Shown here piece by piece: positions 51,202 through 60,610 of a stretch of 64,000 nt of DNA. Position 1 is the stretch's first letter. Each line of letters opens with the position of its first letter. Origin of the DNA: Xylophilus ampelinus (GTDB lineage: Bacteria > Pseudomonadota > Gammaproteobacteria > Burkholderiales > Burkholderiaceae_C); the NCBI RefSeq assembly GCF_003217575.1, contig NZ_QJTC01000001.1, positions 124,001 through 188,000 of the forward strand, in the 5' to 3' direction. Under the pieces are notes generated by a model. That model was not told where the DNA came from, made no database searches, and saw only the letters and a program-made list of their open reading frames with translations. Both the position numbers and the translations under genes were made by a program.

Positions 51202-53091
51202 ATGGCCACTATCGCAAGCACCACACCTGTCACCACCACCATCACCAAGAGCGCGGGCTCCACCAGCACCCACTCGACGGTTACATACAACACCAGCAAG
51301 ACGCAAGACACGGTGGTCCACACCGTCAACGACGACGGCACCGGCACCTTCGGCGCGCTGGGCACCATCAATTACGCGGGCAAATCCCTCAACGTTCGGC
51401 TGCTGGACCTGAGCAGCAGCACCAGCGGCTACAAGAGCGACCACGAGGATGCGGCCACCTTCGAGGATCTGGTCAACGGATCGGGCGGCGGCGGCTCAAC
51501 CGGCAGCAAGGGCGGCGAATATGTAGACGCGGCGGTCAGCGAGCAGCTGCTGGCGGCCTCAACCGTAACGGTCAGCTATGCCAAGGATTTCGCGTCGCCG
51601 CAGGCGGGGCAGATGTCCTTCGTGCCCGGCCCGATCACCATCGACCTTGTGCCCTACAGCACCGATTACATCGTGCCGGGCAGCGTGCGGTTTACGTGGA
51701 TGGGCCACGTGTACGAGGACTACGACGGCGTGATCGTGCGCGACCGTAGCAACGCATCGCCCGGCTTCGTGGCCGGGCAGCTCGACTATTCGGCCGGCGT
51801 CGCGCGGGTCTTCGATTACGTGGTGGGCGGCCCAGCCACGGCCTTCACCCTGGACAGCTGCTGGACGGTGCGGCAGAACTGGACCACCGCGTCCATCTTC
51901 TTCCGCACGCAGGCGGCGCCGCTGAAGCCCACCGGCGTCACCATCAGCCTGACCGACACCCATGGCAACGCGATCACCGCCATCGGCGATGTCAACGGCA
52001 ATATCGACGGCCTGCACCTGCGCGGCAAGCTGGACTACGAGAGCGGCGTGGGCGAGCTGCAGTTCGGCGACTTCGTGTTTGACATCGACCTGACCCCGGC
52101 CCAGAAGCTGGAGTGGTGGTACAGCGCGGACGACGTGGGCGCGGTGCAGGCCGGCAAGATCTGGCGCCCCTGGCCGGTGGACCCCACCACGCTGCGCTAC
52201 AACAGCGTCGCCTACTTCTACCTGCCGCTCGACGCGGAGCTGCTGGGCGTAGATCCTGTGCGCCTGCCACCCGATGGCCGGGTCACCATCTTCCAGCCCG
52301 GCTTCCGGGCCGTGGTGGGGCATACCGGCAGCACCGCGCCGGCCGCACTGTCTGCAGGCCAGACGATCAACGTCGGCCGGGTCCGGCTGTCGCGCGCAAG
52401 GGTGATCGGCGCCGACGGCCGCACCATCAACACCGGCTACACCGTGGACCTCGAGGCCGGCAAGGTCGCCGTGACAGACGTCACCGGCTGGGCGCAGCCG
52501 GTGCATATCGAACACCGGGTCGAGGACATGGTGGTGGTCTCCGACGTCGGCATCGACGGCACGCTCCGCTTCAACCGCCAGCTGACCCACGCCTACCCGG
52601 TGCCAGGCAGCTACGTGAGCAGCGCGCTCATGGCGGGCGATCTGCGGGCGCGGGTGAGCAAGCTGTTCGACCAGGCGAGCTGGAACGGGGCCACCTGGAG
52701 CGACGCGGTCGGCGGCGATACGGCAACTGCCACCTACAACGACGCCGCCTATCCCATCGAGGTCACCAACGCCGGCGCGATGACCGAGCGGTGGGGCCTG
52801 CGCTTCACGAGCAGCACCGCCTTCGTGGTGGTGGGTGAGCACGTGGGGCAGATCGCTGCCGGCTCCATCGTCGATGACTGCTCGCCGGTCAATCCCATCA
52901 CCGGAGAGCCGTATTTCACGGTACGGGCGCTGGGCTGGGGCACGGGCTGGGCAGCAGGCAACGCACTGCGCATCAACACCATCGGCGCCATCTTCACGGT
53001 GGATGTGATCCGCACCGTCCAGGCCGGCCCCGAGGCTGGCCTCAATTACCGCTTCTCGCTGCTCACCCGCGGCGACGTTGATCGTCCCTAA
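51202..53091 (+). CDS. Large tail tip protein
   Basis: 629 residues from ATG 51202, preceded by CTGGAGGATAACC. The Thr/Ser-rich N-terminus (TTPVTTTITKSAGSTST) is followed by beta modules such as IDGLHLRGKLDYESGVGELQFGD and VDLEAGKVAVTDVTGWAQPV, sharing the style of the preceding gene. Both may form the tail hub in place of one J-like protein. Function beyond tail structure is not visible. Confidence 0.65.
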   Translation: MATIASTTPVTTTITKSAGSTSTHSTVTYNTSKTQDTVVHTVNDDGTGTFGALGTINYAGKSLNVRLLDLSSSTSGYKSDHEDAATFEDLVNGSGGGGSTGSKGGEYVDAAVSEQLLAASTVTVSYAKDFASPQAGQMSFVPGPITIDLVPYSTDYIVPGSVRFTWMGHVYEDYDGVIVRDRSNASPGFVAGQLDYSAGVARVFDYVVGGPATAFTLDSCWTVRQNWTTASIFFRTQAAPLKPTGVTISLTDTHGNAITAIGDVNGNIDGLHLRGKLDYESGVGELQFGDFVFDIDLTPAQKLEWWYSADDVGAVQAGKIWRPWPVDPTTLRYNSVAYFYLPLDAELLGVDPVRLPPDGRVTIFQPGFRAVVGHTGSTAPAALSAGQTINVGRVRLSRARVIGADGRTINTGYTVDLEAGKVAVTDVTGWAQPVHIEHRVEDMVVVSDVGIDGTLRFNRQLTHAYPVPGSYVSSALMAGDLRARVSKLFDQASWNGATWSDAVGGDTATATYNDAAYPIEVTNAGAMTERWGLRFTSSTAFVVVGEHVGQIAAGSIVDDCSPVNPITGEPYFTVRALGWGTGWAAGNALRINTIGAIFTVDVIRTVQAGPEAGLNYRFSLLTRGDVDRP

Positions 53092-53102
53092 AGGAGCCAC
53101 AC

Positions 53103-54365
53103 ATGGCAGATACCACGGTCCAGTACTTCAACAGCGGGACGCCCGGCGCGCCGCAGATCACCAATGCCTGGGGCTCGCTGACGGACATGCTCGACGCGTG
53201 CCTGGTCACCGGCTTTGCGCTCAAGGCGCTGACCTCGATCACCTCGGCCAACGGCATCGCCACGGCCACACTCACCAACGGCAACCCGTACACCGTGGGC
53301 CAGGTGGCGCAGGTGGATGGAGCCGACCAGCCGGCCTACAACGGCCGGGCGCGGGTGCTATCGGTGACCGCCAACACGTTCACCTACGCCGTGACCGGCG
53401 CGCCCGCGTCTCCCGCCACTAGCAGCACCACCCTGCAGGCCCGCATCGCGCCGCTCGGCTGGGAAAAAGCATTCAGCGGCCTCAACAAGCGGGCCTACCG
53501 AAGCAAGTCCGTCCTGTCGCCGCGCAACATCCTGCTGATCGACGACGCCATTAAGGGCAACGACTACAACAACGACACCTGGGCCAGGTGGGCTGCGGTG
53601 GGCATCGCCCAGGACATGACGGACATCGACACCATCGTCGGAGCGGAGGCGCCCTTCGATCCGAACAACCCTCGCCAAAACTGGCAGCAAGTCACCGCTG
53701 GGCAATGGGGCTGGCACAAGTGGTTCCACGGGCGCCAGATCGGTTATGAGACCTACGGCGATGGGGGCGCGGGCAGTCGCAACTGGGTGCTGGTGGGCGA
53801 TGATCGACTTTTCTACCTACTCCTGAGCTGGACCGGGAATTACAGCCAAAGCGGCCGCGCAACATACTGCTTTGGCGACATCGAGAGCTTTAAGCCGGGT
53901 GACCAGTTCGGGACTGTCCTTTCGGCCTCCGAGTCACTTTTATCCAACAGCGACTACTTTTCCTACGTAACGCAGTACGGGGGGATCGGGAAATCCCTCC
54001 AGCAAAATGGCAATGTGCTGTTGCGGTCGCATACGCAGATCGGGAATCCGGTCCGCTTCGGCGTCGCTTCGCTCAACACCAACAATGCGCAGCAGACATC
54101 CGGCCGCGGGTCTGTTCCGTTTCCAAACGGCCCCGACTATGGCCTGTGGCTGTTGCCGTCTTACATCCAGCAGCAAGACGGGCATATGCGCGGGACGATG
54201 CCCGGCCTTTTCTGGATGCCACAGACCCTGCCGTACAGCGACCAGACCATTGTCGATAACGTGACGGGCCAGCCCGGCAAGCGCTTCCTCTTGCCACGGA
54301 TCGCCAACGATAGCGATGCCGAGGGCGCGCAGATCGCCTTCGACATCTCCGGCCCGTGGAGGTGA
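53103..54365 (+). CDS. Tail protein
   Basis: 420 residues, MADTTVQYFNSGTPGAPQITNAW, with AAGGAG nine bases upstream. Contains aromatic-rich stretches (GYETYGDGGAGSRNWVLVGDD; NYNNDTWARWAAVG-type) and DYGLWLLPSYIQQQDGHMRG. Beta-rich virion protein in the tail tip cluster, possibly carbohydrate-binding, though no catalytic residues are evident. G+C drops towards the 3' half. Confidence 0.65.
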   Translation: MADTTVQYFNSGTPGAPQITNAWGSLTDMLDACLVTGFALKALTSITSANGIATATLTNGNPYTVGQVAQVDGADQPAYNGRARVLSVTANTFTYAVTGAPASPATSSTTLQARIAPLGWEKAFSGLNKRAYRSKSVLSPRNILLIDDAIKGNDYNNDTWARWAAVGIAQDMTDIDTIVGAEAPFDPNNPRQNWQQVTAGQWGWHKWFHGRQIGYETYGDGGAGSRNWVLVGDDRLFYLLLSWTGNYSQSGRATYCFGDIESFKPGDQFGTVLSASESLLSNSDYFSYVTQYGGIGKSLQQNGNVLLRSHTQIGNPVRFGVASLNTNNAQQTSGRGSVPFPNGPDYGLWLLPSYIQQQDGHMRGTMPGLFWMPQTLPYSDQTIVDNVTGQPGKRFLLPRIANDSDAEGAQIAFDISGPWR

Positions 54366-54368
54366 TCA

Positions 54369-54767
54369 GTGGCAGACGACTCGTCTACGCCGGTGGCCAC
54401 TGTCGTGGTGCCGTTGAGGCATTTGCACAGCCCATGCTCGTCCGTTTGGGACACGCAGCCGCTGTACGGCGCCGCTGCGCCCGCACTGGACGCCTTGCGC
54501 GTCGATGTGTATTTCGGTGGCAAAGGCTTCATCGCCGGCACCGTGATGCGCAAGGGCGACCCCTCCAATCTGCCGCTCGAGCGCCAGGTACTGCTGTACA
54601 GCGAGGGCACACGGCTGCTGGTCGGCAGCACCTGGTCGGACAAGGCAGGCGACTATGCGTTCAGGCAGGTCAACCTGAATGATCGGTACACCGTGATCGC
54701 CTACGACCACCGGCACGCCTACCGCGCCGTCATCGCGGACAACCTTGCAGCGGAGCGGATGCCATGA
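54369..54767 (+). CDS. Tail-associated beta-sandwich protein
   Basis: 132 residues with a GTG start. The part GTVMRKGDPSNLPLERQVLLYSEG, then DKAGDYAFRQVNLNDRYTVIAYDH, resembles a carboxypeptidase-regulatory-like (transthyretin-type) beta sandwich, common on phage tails. Overlaps the next gene by four bases. Likely a tail decoration or receptor-contact protein. Confidence 0.6.
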   Translation: MADDSSTPVATVVVPLRHLHSPCSSVWDTQPLYGAAAPALDALRVDVYFGGKGFIAGTVMRKGDPSNLPLERQVLLYSEGTRLLVGSTWSDKAGDYAFRQVNLNDRYTVIAYDHRHAYRAVIADNLAAERMP

Positions 54768-55177
54768 CGCTTGCCATCCCCTCTACCCACAACGATGCGC
54801 GCCTGGCGGCGACGCTGGCCTACGCGGATGCCGGCCCAGCGGCAGGGCGCGCGCGGATCGCCTTCTACGACACCGTGCAGCCGCCGCTCGGCGCTGCACC
54901 AGGCGGCGCGCCCCTGGTCGAGATCGTGCTGGCCAGGCCCTGCGCCCGGATCGTCGCGCACGTGCTGGTGCTGCAGCAGCAGTCGGCCACCGGCGACCAG
55001 ATAGCGGTGAGTGGCGAGGTCACCTGGGGCCGTTGGCTCAGTGCCGACGGGACCTTGGTCGCCGACGGCCGCGTCACCGACGACGCAGGCGATGGCGATT
55101 TCCGCATCGCGGGCACCGCAGGCACCGCCCTCTACGCCGGCGGCCGCTTGGTGCTGGGCGACTCGACGATCAGCTAG
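54764..55177 (+). CDS. Tail protein of unknown function
   Basis: 137 residues, MTLAIPSTHNDARLAATLAYAD. Beta-rich, with RARIAFYDTVQPPLGAAPGG and VSGEVTWGRWLSADGTLVADG. I recognise this only as the small protein usually next to the fibre gene in related prophages. Within the continuous tail operon; start overlaps the upstream stop (ATGA). Confidence 0.6.
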   Translation: MTLAIPSTHNDARLAATLAYADAGPAAGRARIAFYDTVQPPLGAAPGGAPLVEIVLARPCARIVAHVLVLQQQSATGDQIAVSGEVTWGRWLSADGTLVADGRVTDDAGDGDFRIAGTAGTALYAGGRLVLGDSTIS

Positions 55178-55192
55178 TCACAGGAGATACCG

Positions 55193-56284
55193 ATGGTCAT
55201 CCGCATCACACACAAAAAGATTTCCGAGGTCGAGGACAGCCCAGACCCGACCAAAGTCAACGCCAGCGACTGGAACGAAACACATCTGGTCGAGGGCCTG
55301 GTACCCGAGGCGCCAGACGACGCGGGCTACCTGCGCAAGGCGGGCGCTTGGGTTGCCCCGCAGAAAGCCGATGTCGGCCTTGGCAATGCGGACAACACCC
55401 GGGACGTGGACAAGCCGGTGAGCACTGCGGCAGCAGCCGCGCTCGCCAGCAAAGAGCCGTCAATCGCTTCGGGCACCAGCGCGCAGTACCTGCGGGGCGA
55501 CAAGACATGGCAGACGCTCGACAGGGCTGCGGTGGGTCTCGGCAATGTGGACAACAGTGCCGACACCAACAAACCGGTGAGCGGGCCGCAGCAGCAGGCC
55601 CTGGACACCAAGGCCAATGACACCGCTGTGGTCAAGCTCACAGGAGACCAGGACATCCAGGGCCAAAAAAGCTTCAAGGGTCGCCTGGTGGTGGCGTCTG
55701 CTGCCAATTCGGCATTGCGTCTGGACTCCACGGTGACGGAAGGCGGTATTCCCCAATCCTTTTCGGTCAACGTAACGGACAGCAGTGCGGTCAACCGCAT
55801 ATCGGCGCAGTCGATTCGCTTCGTCTACAACCGTCAAGGGACTGCCCAGGTTTCAGCTTTCGACAGCCTCTTCGTTACTACGCCGCAGATCTTCTCAGAT
55901 GCTCCCTATCAGCTACGCGGCTTCACGTTTGAAGGCCCAGTCATGTCTGCGGGAAAAACTCTCGCCGGCTATACCGCGCTGAAGATTCAGGCGCCTTCTG
56001 GCTCAGGGACGGTTGGGGCAAAAGTCGCCATCGAAGTCGATTACGGCGCGGGTCCTGTACTGATTGGGGCAGCCGCAGGCCGCGGCGATTTGCTGCGCGT
56101 AGCCGGGTCATCAACCCTCTCTGGCCCTGTTTCCCTCGGCCAGTACACGCTGAATACGCTGCCTTCTGCAGCAGCGTTTGCAGACGCCTACATCACCGTG
56201 ACCAACGCCGCAGGCGGGAGCAAGTTGTGCCGCTCAGACGCGACCAACTGGCTGATCGTCAACACCTCCACCGCCGTTTCATGA
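55193..56284 (+). CDS. Tail fibre protein
   Basis: 363 residues. The N-terminal attachment part (RITHKKISEVEDSPDPTKVNASDWNETH) leads to collagen-free fibre repeats VGLGNADNTRDVDKPVS and VGLGNVDNSADTNKPVS, a hallmark of phage tail fibres. The C-terminal half is beta-rich and ends with GGSKLCRSDATNWLIVN, similar to trimeric fibre tips. Likely receptor-binding host-range determinant. No chaperone with a clear Tfa domain is seen, but the next gene sits in that place. Confidence 0.82.
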   Translation: MVIRITHKKISEVEDSPDPTKVNASDWNETHLVEGLVPEAPDDAGYLRKAGAWVAPQKADVGLGNADNTRDVDKPVSTAAAAALASKEPSIASGTSAQYLRGDKTWQTLDRAAVGLGNVDNSADTNKPVSGPQQQALDTKANDTAVVKLTGDQDIQGQKSFKGRLVVASAANSALRLDSTVTEGGIPQSFSVNVTDSSAVNRISAQSIRFVYNRQGTAQVSAFDSLFVTTPQIFSDAPYQLRGFTFEGPVMSAGKTLAGYTALKIQAPSGSGTVGAKVAIEVDYGAGPVLIGAAAGRGDLLRVAGSSTLSGPVSLGQYTLNTLPSAAAFADAYITVTNAAGGSKLCRSDATNWLIVNTSTAVS

Positions 56285-56292
56285 GACCTGCC

Positions 56293-56751
56293 ATGCCTAC
56301 CATCACCGAAGCCATCCGCCCTTACGAAACCCTGATCCGCCACAACCCCGATGGCACGATAGGCTCTCACCACATCACGATCAGCGAGGTGCTGCGCGAT
56401 GGCAATGTGATCGCCGCGACCGCCAATCCGCCGACGGCGATAGCTGGCGCCGATCTCGATGCGGTGCTGGGCCAGGCCACCGTTGCGGCGCTGGTCCAGG
56501 TCGATAGCCTCAAATCTGTTCTTGCAACACAGACCAACGCCCATGCGGCGTTGATGCAGCAGCACGAGGATCTGCGCGTGCAGGCGCAGGCCGTTGCAGC
56601 CGACAATGCCGAGCTGCGGCACCAGGCCGCACTGGCGCTGCAGACTCAGGATCTGCAGGCACAACTTGCCGCCACTTCGGCGGAGCGTTCGGCCCTTTCG
56701 CTGCAGGTTCAGGAGTTGCAGGCACAGCTTGCCCAGCGGGACGCGGCCTGA
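56293..56751 (+). CDS. Coiled-coil protein after the fibre gene
   Basis: 152 residues from ATG 56293; ATG 56281 would add four. The N-terminus AIRPYETLIRHNPDGTIGSHH is a short tail-linked domain. From about residue 65 it is a long coiled coil rich in Gln/Ala/Leu (LQVQELQAQLAQRD). May be a fibre assembly or trimerisation partner; no recognised family. Confidence 0.55.
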   Translation: MPTITEAIRPYETLIRHNPDGTIGSHHITISEVLRDGNVIAATANPPTAIAGADLDAVLGQATVAALVQVDSLKSVLATQTNAHAALMQQHEDLRVQAQAVAADNAELRHQAALALQTQDLQAQLAATSAERSALSLQVQELQAQLAQRDAA

Positions 56752-56785
56752 CGTGCTGCCGCATGGCGCCTGACCACCACACTGC

Positions 56786-58816
56786 ATGTCTGCGTTCCAC
56801 CGACTGGCGTTCGACGCCGCGGCATTCAATGCAAAGGACCGCGCGCATGCGTTCGACGCTGGCGCGTTCGACCACGACGCGCTTGACGCAACACCACCGG
56901 CGCAGTCGGCCGACCTGGTGTTCACCCATCCAGCGGTACCGGCAGGGCCAGTGCACTTGGTCTTCGGCGACGACAGCATCGCGCAACCCCTGCCGGCGAT
57001 CATGTCGGTGGTCGGCCTTCTGCCGGCGCTGCGCGGGGCAGCTCCAATCGTGCGGCAGCAGCGCATCGCCGTCGCCAGCAGCTTGCCCCCGTTGCGGGGC
57101 AGCGTCGCTGCACGGTATCTCAGCGATACGGCACGCCCCGCCACCAATCAGATTGTTGGCGGCTGGAGCGGTGCCGATGGCGCCGCGGCAAGCCAGGGCT
57201 TCCTGTGGCAGGGCGCCGTTGCCTCGCCAGCGGCGCTGTCCGCCGACTGGCAACAGGCGTTCGCGCTCGAACAGTTCACGCAGCAGCGCTGGCAGGACGC
57301 TGAGCGGCAACCCCGCTCCCAGTCCGACAACTGGCAGGACGCCACGCCACTGCGCATGCAGGCTGTGTCGGGCTGGCAGGACGCACTGCGCGACCGGCGC
57401 CTGGGGCAGGCGCTGGCCTGGCAGCAAGGGGTGCCTGCACGAGCCGGCACCGTCCTGTTCGACCAGGACGCGCTCCGTGACCGCCGACAGAGCCTTGGTG
57501 TCCACTGGCGCGATGCACTGCAGCTCTCCACGGTTGCCGGTAGCGGCGCGAGCGCCGGCATGCCACTGCGGGTGCTCCTGTCCACCGTGTGGCAGTACGC
57601 AATGCAGCCCGTCATCGGCAAAACGATCCCGGGGCCGATCCATCCGGTTGAGCCGCCTTGCTATGTGCCGCCCCCTGGACGGGCAGTCAATCTGGTCTTC
57701 AGCGCCGCTTGGGACGGCAGCACGGGCCTCGTATTTTTCTGTGAGCGGCATGGCGGCGGGCCCGACCCCGAGCCGCCGCGCTATGTCATTCCCTTACTGG
57801 AGGTTTACATGAGCGTCCACGCCATCGAGTGCGTGCTGTTGCCAAGCCTGGAGCCGGTCACGCTGCTAGATACCACCATCAGCGCCGACGACGATGGGTA
57901 CGCCTGGAGCATGTCGGCCACCGGGCCCCAGCACCTGATGGAGCAACTTGCGCCGTCGGGCGGCGCGCCGGCCCAGGTGCGGATCACGGTGGACGGCACC
58001 GCCTGGGTGTTTGTGATCGAGTCCATCGCCCGCACGCGCAGCGCTACGGGCATCCGCACGCAGGTGTCGGGCCGCAGCGCCACGTCTCTGCTGGGCGACC
58101 CGTACATGCCTGCGCAGACATGGCTGAGCACAGCCGGCCGAAATGTCCAGCAGCTGGCGCTGGAGGCGCTGGAGTTCACAGGCGTGGCGGTGGGCTGGCA
58201 GTCGGTTGACTGGCAAGTGCCGGCGGGTGCCTGGAGCCACCAGGGCACGCCACTGTCGGCGGTGCTGCGCATCGCCGAGGCCGGTGGCGCTGTGGTGCGC
58301 AGCCACCGCACCGATGCGCAGTTGGTGGTGGCGCCGCGCTACCCGCTCATGCCGTGGGAGTGGAGCGCTGCCACGCCGGATGTGCAGATCCCGCTGGCCG
58401 TGGTGACCACCGACAGCTACCAGCCGGCCTACAAGCCCGCGTGGAATGCCGTCTACGTTGGCGGGCAGGGCCAGGGCGTGCTGGGCCACGTCAAGCGCGC
58501 CGGCACCGCAGGCGACTTGCTGGCGGCCCAGGTGACCGATGCGCTGATTACCCACGCAGACGCGGCGCGGCAACGGGGCAGGGCGGTGCTGGGCGCTGGT
58601 GGTGCGCAGGTGCCCCAGCAGATCACGCTGCCGGTGCTGACGGGCGGCACGCTGCCCGGTGTGCTGCAGCAGGGCCAACTGCTGGAGGTGCTGGAGCCCG
58701 GGCTTGCGTGGCGCGGCATGGTGCGCGGCATCAGCCTGCGCGTGGCGCTGAGCAGCAGCGGCAAAGGCAGAGGTATCGACATCCGGCAGACGGCCACCGT
58801 GGAGCGTCATCTATGA
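56786..58816 (+). CDS. Two-part tail protein with internal start
   Basis: 676 residues. The N-terminal half (about 1-340) is low in known motifs, with repeated Gln/Trp/Asp units such as NWQDATPLRMQAVSGWQDAL. From residue 342 (MSVHAIECVLLPSLEPVTLL) it becomes a beta-rich virion domain with VRITVDGTAWVFVIE and VVVAPRYPLMPWEW-like phrases. A strong site ACTGGAGGTTTAC precedes the in-frame ATG 57809, so a separate 335-residue product is likely. Probably a tail hub or baseplate-like component. Confidence 0.65.
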   Translation: MSAFHRLAFDAAAFNAKDRAHAFDAGAFDHDALDATPPAQSADLVFTHPAVPAGPVHLVFGDDSIAQPLPAIMSVVGLLPALRGAAPIVRQQRIAVASSLPPLRGSVAARYLSDTARPATNQIVGGWSGADGAAASQGFLWQGAVASPAALSADWQQAFALEQFTQQRWQDAERQPRSQSDNWQDATPLRMQAVSGWQDALRDRRLGQALAWQQGVPARAGTVLFDQDALRDRRQSLGVHWRDALQLSTVAGSGASAGMPLRVLLSTVWQYAMQPVIGKTIPGPIHPVEPPCYVPPPGRAVNLVFSAAWDGSTGLVFFCERHGGGPDPEPPRYVIPLLEVYMSVHAIECVLLPSLEPVTLLDTTISADDDGYAWSMSATGPQHLMEQLAPSGGAPAQVRITVDGTAWVFVIESIARTRSATGIRTQVSGRSATSLLGDPYMPAQTWLSTAGRNVQQLALEALEFTGVAVGWQSVDWQVPAGAWSHQGTPLSAVLRIAEAGGAVVRSHRTDAQLVVAPRYPLMPWEWSAATPDVQIPLAVVTTDSYQPAYKPAWNAVYVGGQGQGVLGHVKRAGTAGDLLAAQVTDALITHADAARQRGRAVLGAGGAQVPQQITLPVLTGGTLPGVLQQGQLLEVLEPGLAWRGMVRGISLRVALSSSGKGRGIDIRQTATVERHL

Positions 58817-59046
58817 GCGCAACCTTGTTTCGGCGGCTGGTCGAGCTGCTGCCCTCAGACCCGCAGCTTTTCGCAACCGTGGAGGCGGTGCACAGCGATG
58901 GCACGGCCACGGTGGTGTTGCCGGGCGGTGGCCGCCTGCGCGTGCGCAACCCGCTGGAGCTGACCGCTGCGGCCACCGTCTATGTGCAGGGTGGCGCCAT
59001 CACCGGCGACGCGCCCAACCTGCCGCTGGTCGAGATCGAAATCTAG
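58813..59046 (+). CDS. Small tail-associated protein
   Basis: 77 residues from ATG 58813, overlapping the upstream stop. Small beta barrel: ATVEAVHSDGTATVVLPGGGRLRVRN then VYVQGGAITGDAPNLPLVEI, of the OB/gp5-like type often found at tail tips. Last gene of the tail block, followed by a terminator. Confidence 0.6.
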   Translation: MSATLFRRLVELLPSDPQLFATVEAVHSDGTATVVLPGGGRLRVRNPLELTAAATVYVQGGAITGDAPNLPLVEIEI

Positions 59047-59069
59047 CCAGCCCCGCTCCCCATTCACCA

Positions 59070-59099
59070 CCCGCCTTGCGCAAGCACGGCGGGTTTTTT
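59070..59099 (+). terminator. Terminator after the tail genes
   Basis: CCCGCC (59070-59075) / GGCGGG (59088-59093) with T6 after it. The loop TTGCGCAAGCAC can form a small inner TTGCG-CAA pairing. It separates the tail operon from the lysis genes. Confidence 0.75.
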
Positions 59100-59122
59100 G
59101 TTGCCTGCTACCTGGAGATGCC

Positions 59123-59839
59123 ATGACCCCAACCCCTACCCGCCAGCTGCAGACCGATCTGGCGCAGCTTGGCCTTTACACCGGCATCGTCGATGGCGAC
59201 TGGGGCAACCAGAGCGCCACCGCGTGGGCTGCCGCCATGCAGTTGGCCGCCCGTGCCTCGGGAGCGGCGGCGCCAGCGCTTGGCGCGGACCCGGCCGCCA
59301 GCCTGGCATGGGGCGCCCGGGTATCGCAGACCTTCCGAGATCGCATCGTGTGGGCGGCCGACGCGCTCAAGATGCCGCCGGCCGGCGCGTCATGGCTGAT
59401 GGCCTGCATCGCCTGGGAGAGTGGCGAAACGTTTTCTGCATCGGTCACCAACATGGCCGGCAGCGGGGCCACGGGCCTGATTCAGTTCATGCCGGCAACG
59501 GCGGTGCAGCTGGGCACCTCGACCTCGGCGCTGGGCAGCATGACGCCAGAGGACCAGATCAACTGGGTATACCGCTACTTCCGCCCCTTGGCTGGCCGGC
59601 TGCAGAACCTGGGCGACGTGTACATGGCCATCCTGTGGCCCGCCGGCATCGGCAAGCCCGACAGCTACGTGCTGTGGGATGCGGCAAGCCGCCCCACCAC
59701 CTACCGCCAAAACGCAGGGCTGGACACCAATGGCGACCGCACCATCACGCGCGCCGAGGCGCTGGCCAAGGTGCAGGCAAAGCTCAACCTGGGCTTGCTG
59801 CCCATCAACGCTGCGCCGCTGGGCGCGAAAGGGGCCTGA
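59123..59839 (+). CDS. Endolysin: lytic transglycosylase with cell-wall-binding end
   Basis: 238 residues from ATG 59123 with CTGGAGATGCC upstream. Residues 1-40 resemble a peptidoglycan-binding repeat (LQTDLAQLGLYTGIVDGDWG). The SLT-like core has catalytic Glu99 in CIAWESGETF, then SGATGLIQFMPATAV, the family signature. DTNGDRTITRAEA near the end looks like a calcium-binding loop. No signal peptide, so release would need the holin-like protein downstream. Cleaves glycan strands at lysis. Confidence 0.88.
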   Translation: MTPTPTRQLQTDLAQLGLYTGIVDGDWGNQSATAWAAAMQLAARASGAAAPALGADPAASLAWGARVSQTFRDRIVWAADALKMPPAGASWLMACIAWESGETFSASVTNMAGSGATGLIQFMPATAVQLGTSTSALGSMTPEDQINWVYRYFRPLAGRLQNLGDVYMAILWPAGIGKPDSYVLWDAASRPTTYRQNAGLDTNGDRTITRAEALAKVQAKLNLGLLPINAAPLGAKGA

Positions 59840-59840
59840 T

Positions 59841-60446
59841 ATGGCTGCATTCGATTGGAAAAAGCTGGTCAACGGCCTGGCGCCCACCCTGGGCACTGCG
59901 CTGCTCGGCCCGCTGGGCGGCATGGCGTTTAAAACCATCGCGGCGGCCGTCACAGGCAACGCCGACGCATCCGAAGACCAGGTTGCCGAAGCCCTGGCCA
60001 ACGGATCGCTCAACGGCGACCAGATCGTCGCCCTGCGCGCCGCCAACCAGCAATTCGAGTTGGACATGCAGCGCCTGCAGATCGACTTGGCACAACTCAA
60101 CGCTCAGACCGAACTGGCCTACGTGGCCGACACCAGCAACGCCCGCGCGGTGTTCGGCGGCAACGAAAACGTATTCGTGATGGGGGTTTGCATCCTGGTC
60201 AGCTTTGCGGTGCTGATGGCTGCCGTCCTGCTCGGTTGCTTCCTGCTGATGACGGGGTATTTCAAAGTGGACCCCAACGTCGCCGCCATCTGCTCCGGCC
60301 TGATCGGCACCGTGGTCGGCTATGTGGCCTCCAACGCGCAACAGGTGGTCAGCTACTTCTACGGCAACAACAAGGGAAGCAAGGATAACGGCGCGGCGAT
60401 TGCGACAGCGCTGACGGACACGATCAAGCAGGCGGGGGCGCGGTAG
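59841..60446 (+). CDS. Holin-like membrane protein
   Basis: 201 residues, starting one base after the endolysin stop. N-terminal 110 residues are helical and soluble (ELDMQRLQIDLAQLNAQTEL). Two hydrophobic segments lie at about 113-137 (VCILVSFAVLMAAVLLGCFL) and 144-162 (VAAICSGLIGTVVGYVAS). A short basic C-terminus follows. Position next to the endolysin supports a holin; the long soluble N-terminus is unusual, so a spanin-related or other lysis protein is possible. No separate spanin pair was found. Confidence 0.62.
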   Translation: MAAFDWKKLVNGLAPTLGTALLGPLGGMAFKTIAAAVTGNADASEDQVAEALANGSLNGDQIVALRAANQQFELDMQRLQIDLAQLNAQTELAYVADTSNARAVFGGNENVFVMGVCILVSFAVLMAAVLLGCFLLMTGYFKVDPNVAAICSGLIGTVVGYVASNAQQVVSYFYGNNKGSKDNGAAIATALTDTIKQAGAR

Positions 60447-60476
60447 CCGCCGCGGCGAAATTAAGAAGCAAGGCGA

Positions 60477-60504
60477 CCGGCATGGTGTGTCACCACCATG
60501 CCGG
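60477..60504. terminator. Hairpin downstream of the lysis genes
   Basis: CCGGCATGGTG (60477-60487) and CACCATGCCGG (60494-60504) form a perfect 11-bp stem with the loop TGTCAC. No T-run follows, so termination is possible but not certain. A GGTCACC/GGTCAC repeat follows immediately (about 60503-60514). Confidence 0.45.
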
Positions 60505-60610
60505 TCACCGGTCACACAGAACAAGCCTGTGAGCCCAGCCAAGGCCCTGCCCACCTGTACAGGCGGGGCGATTGTAAACACCGGTTACACCCGGCTATCT
60601 GGAACCTCTC

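Noticed and set aside
56763-57812. 349-codon plus-strand frame overlapping the two-part tail gene
   Set aside because: Shadow frame rich in Arg/Ser/Pro/Cys; the 56786-58816 frame is coupled to the following gene and has a beta-protein pattern.
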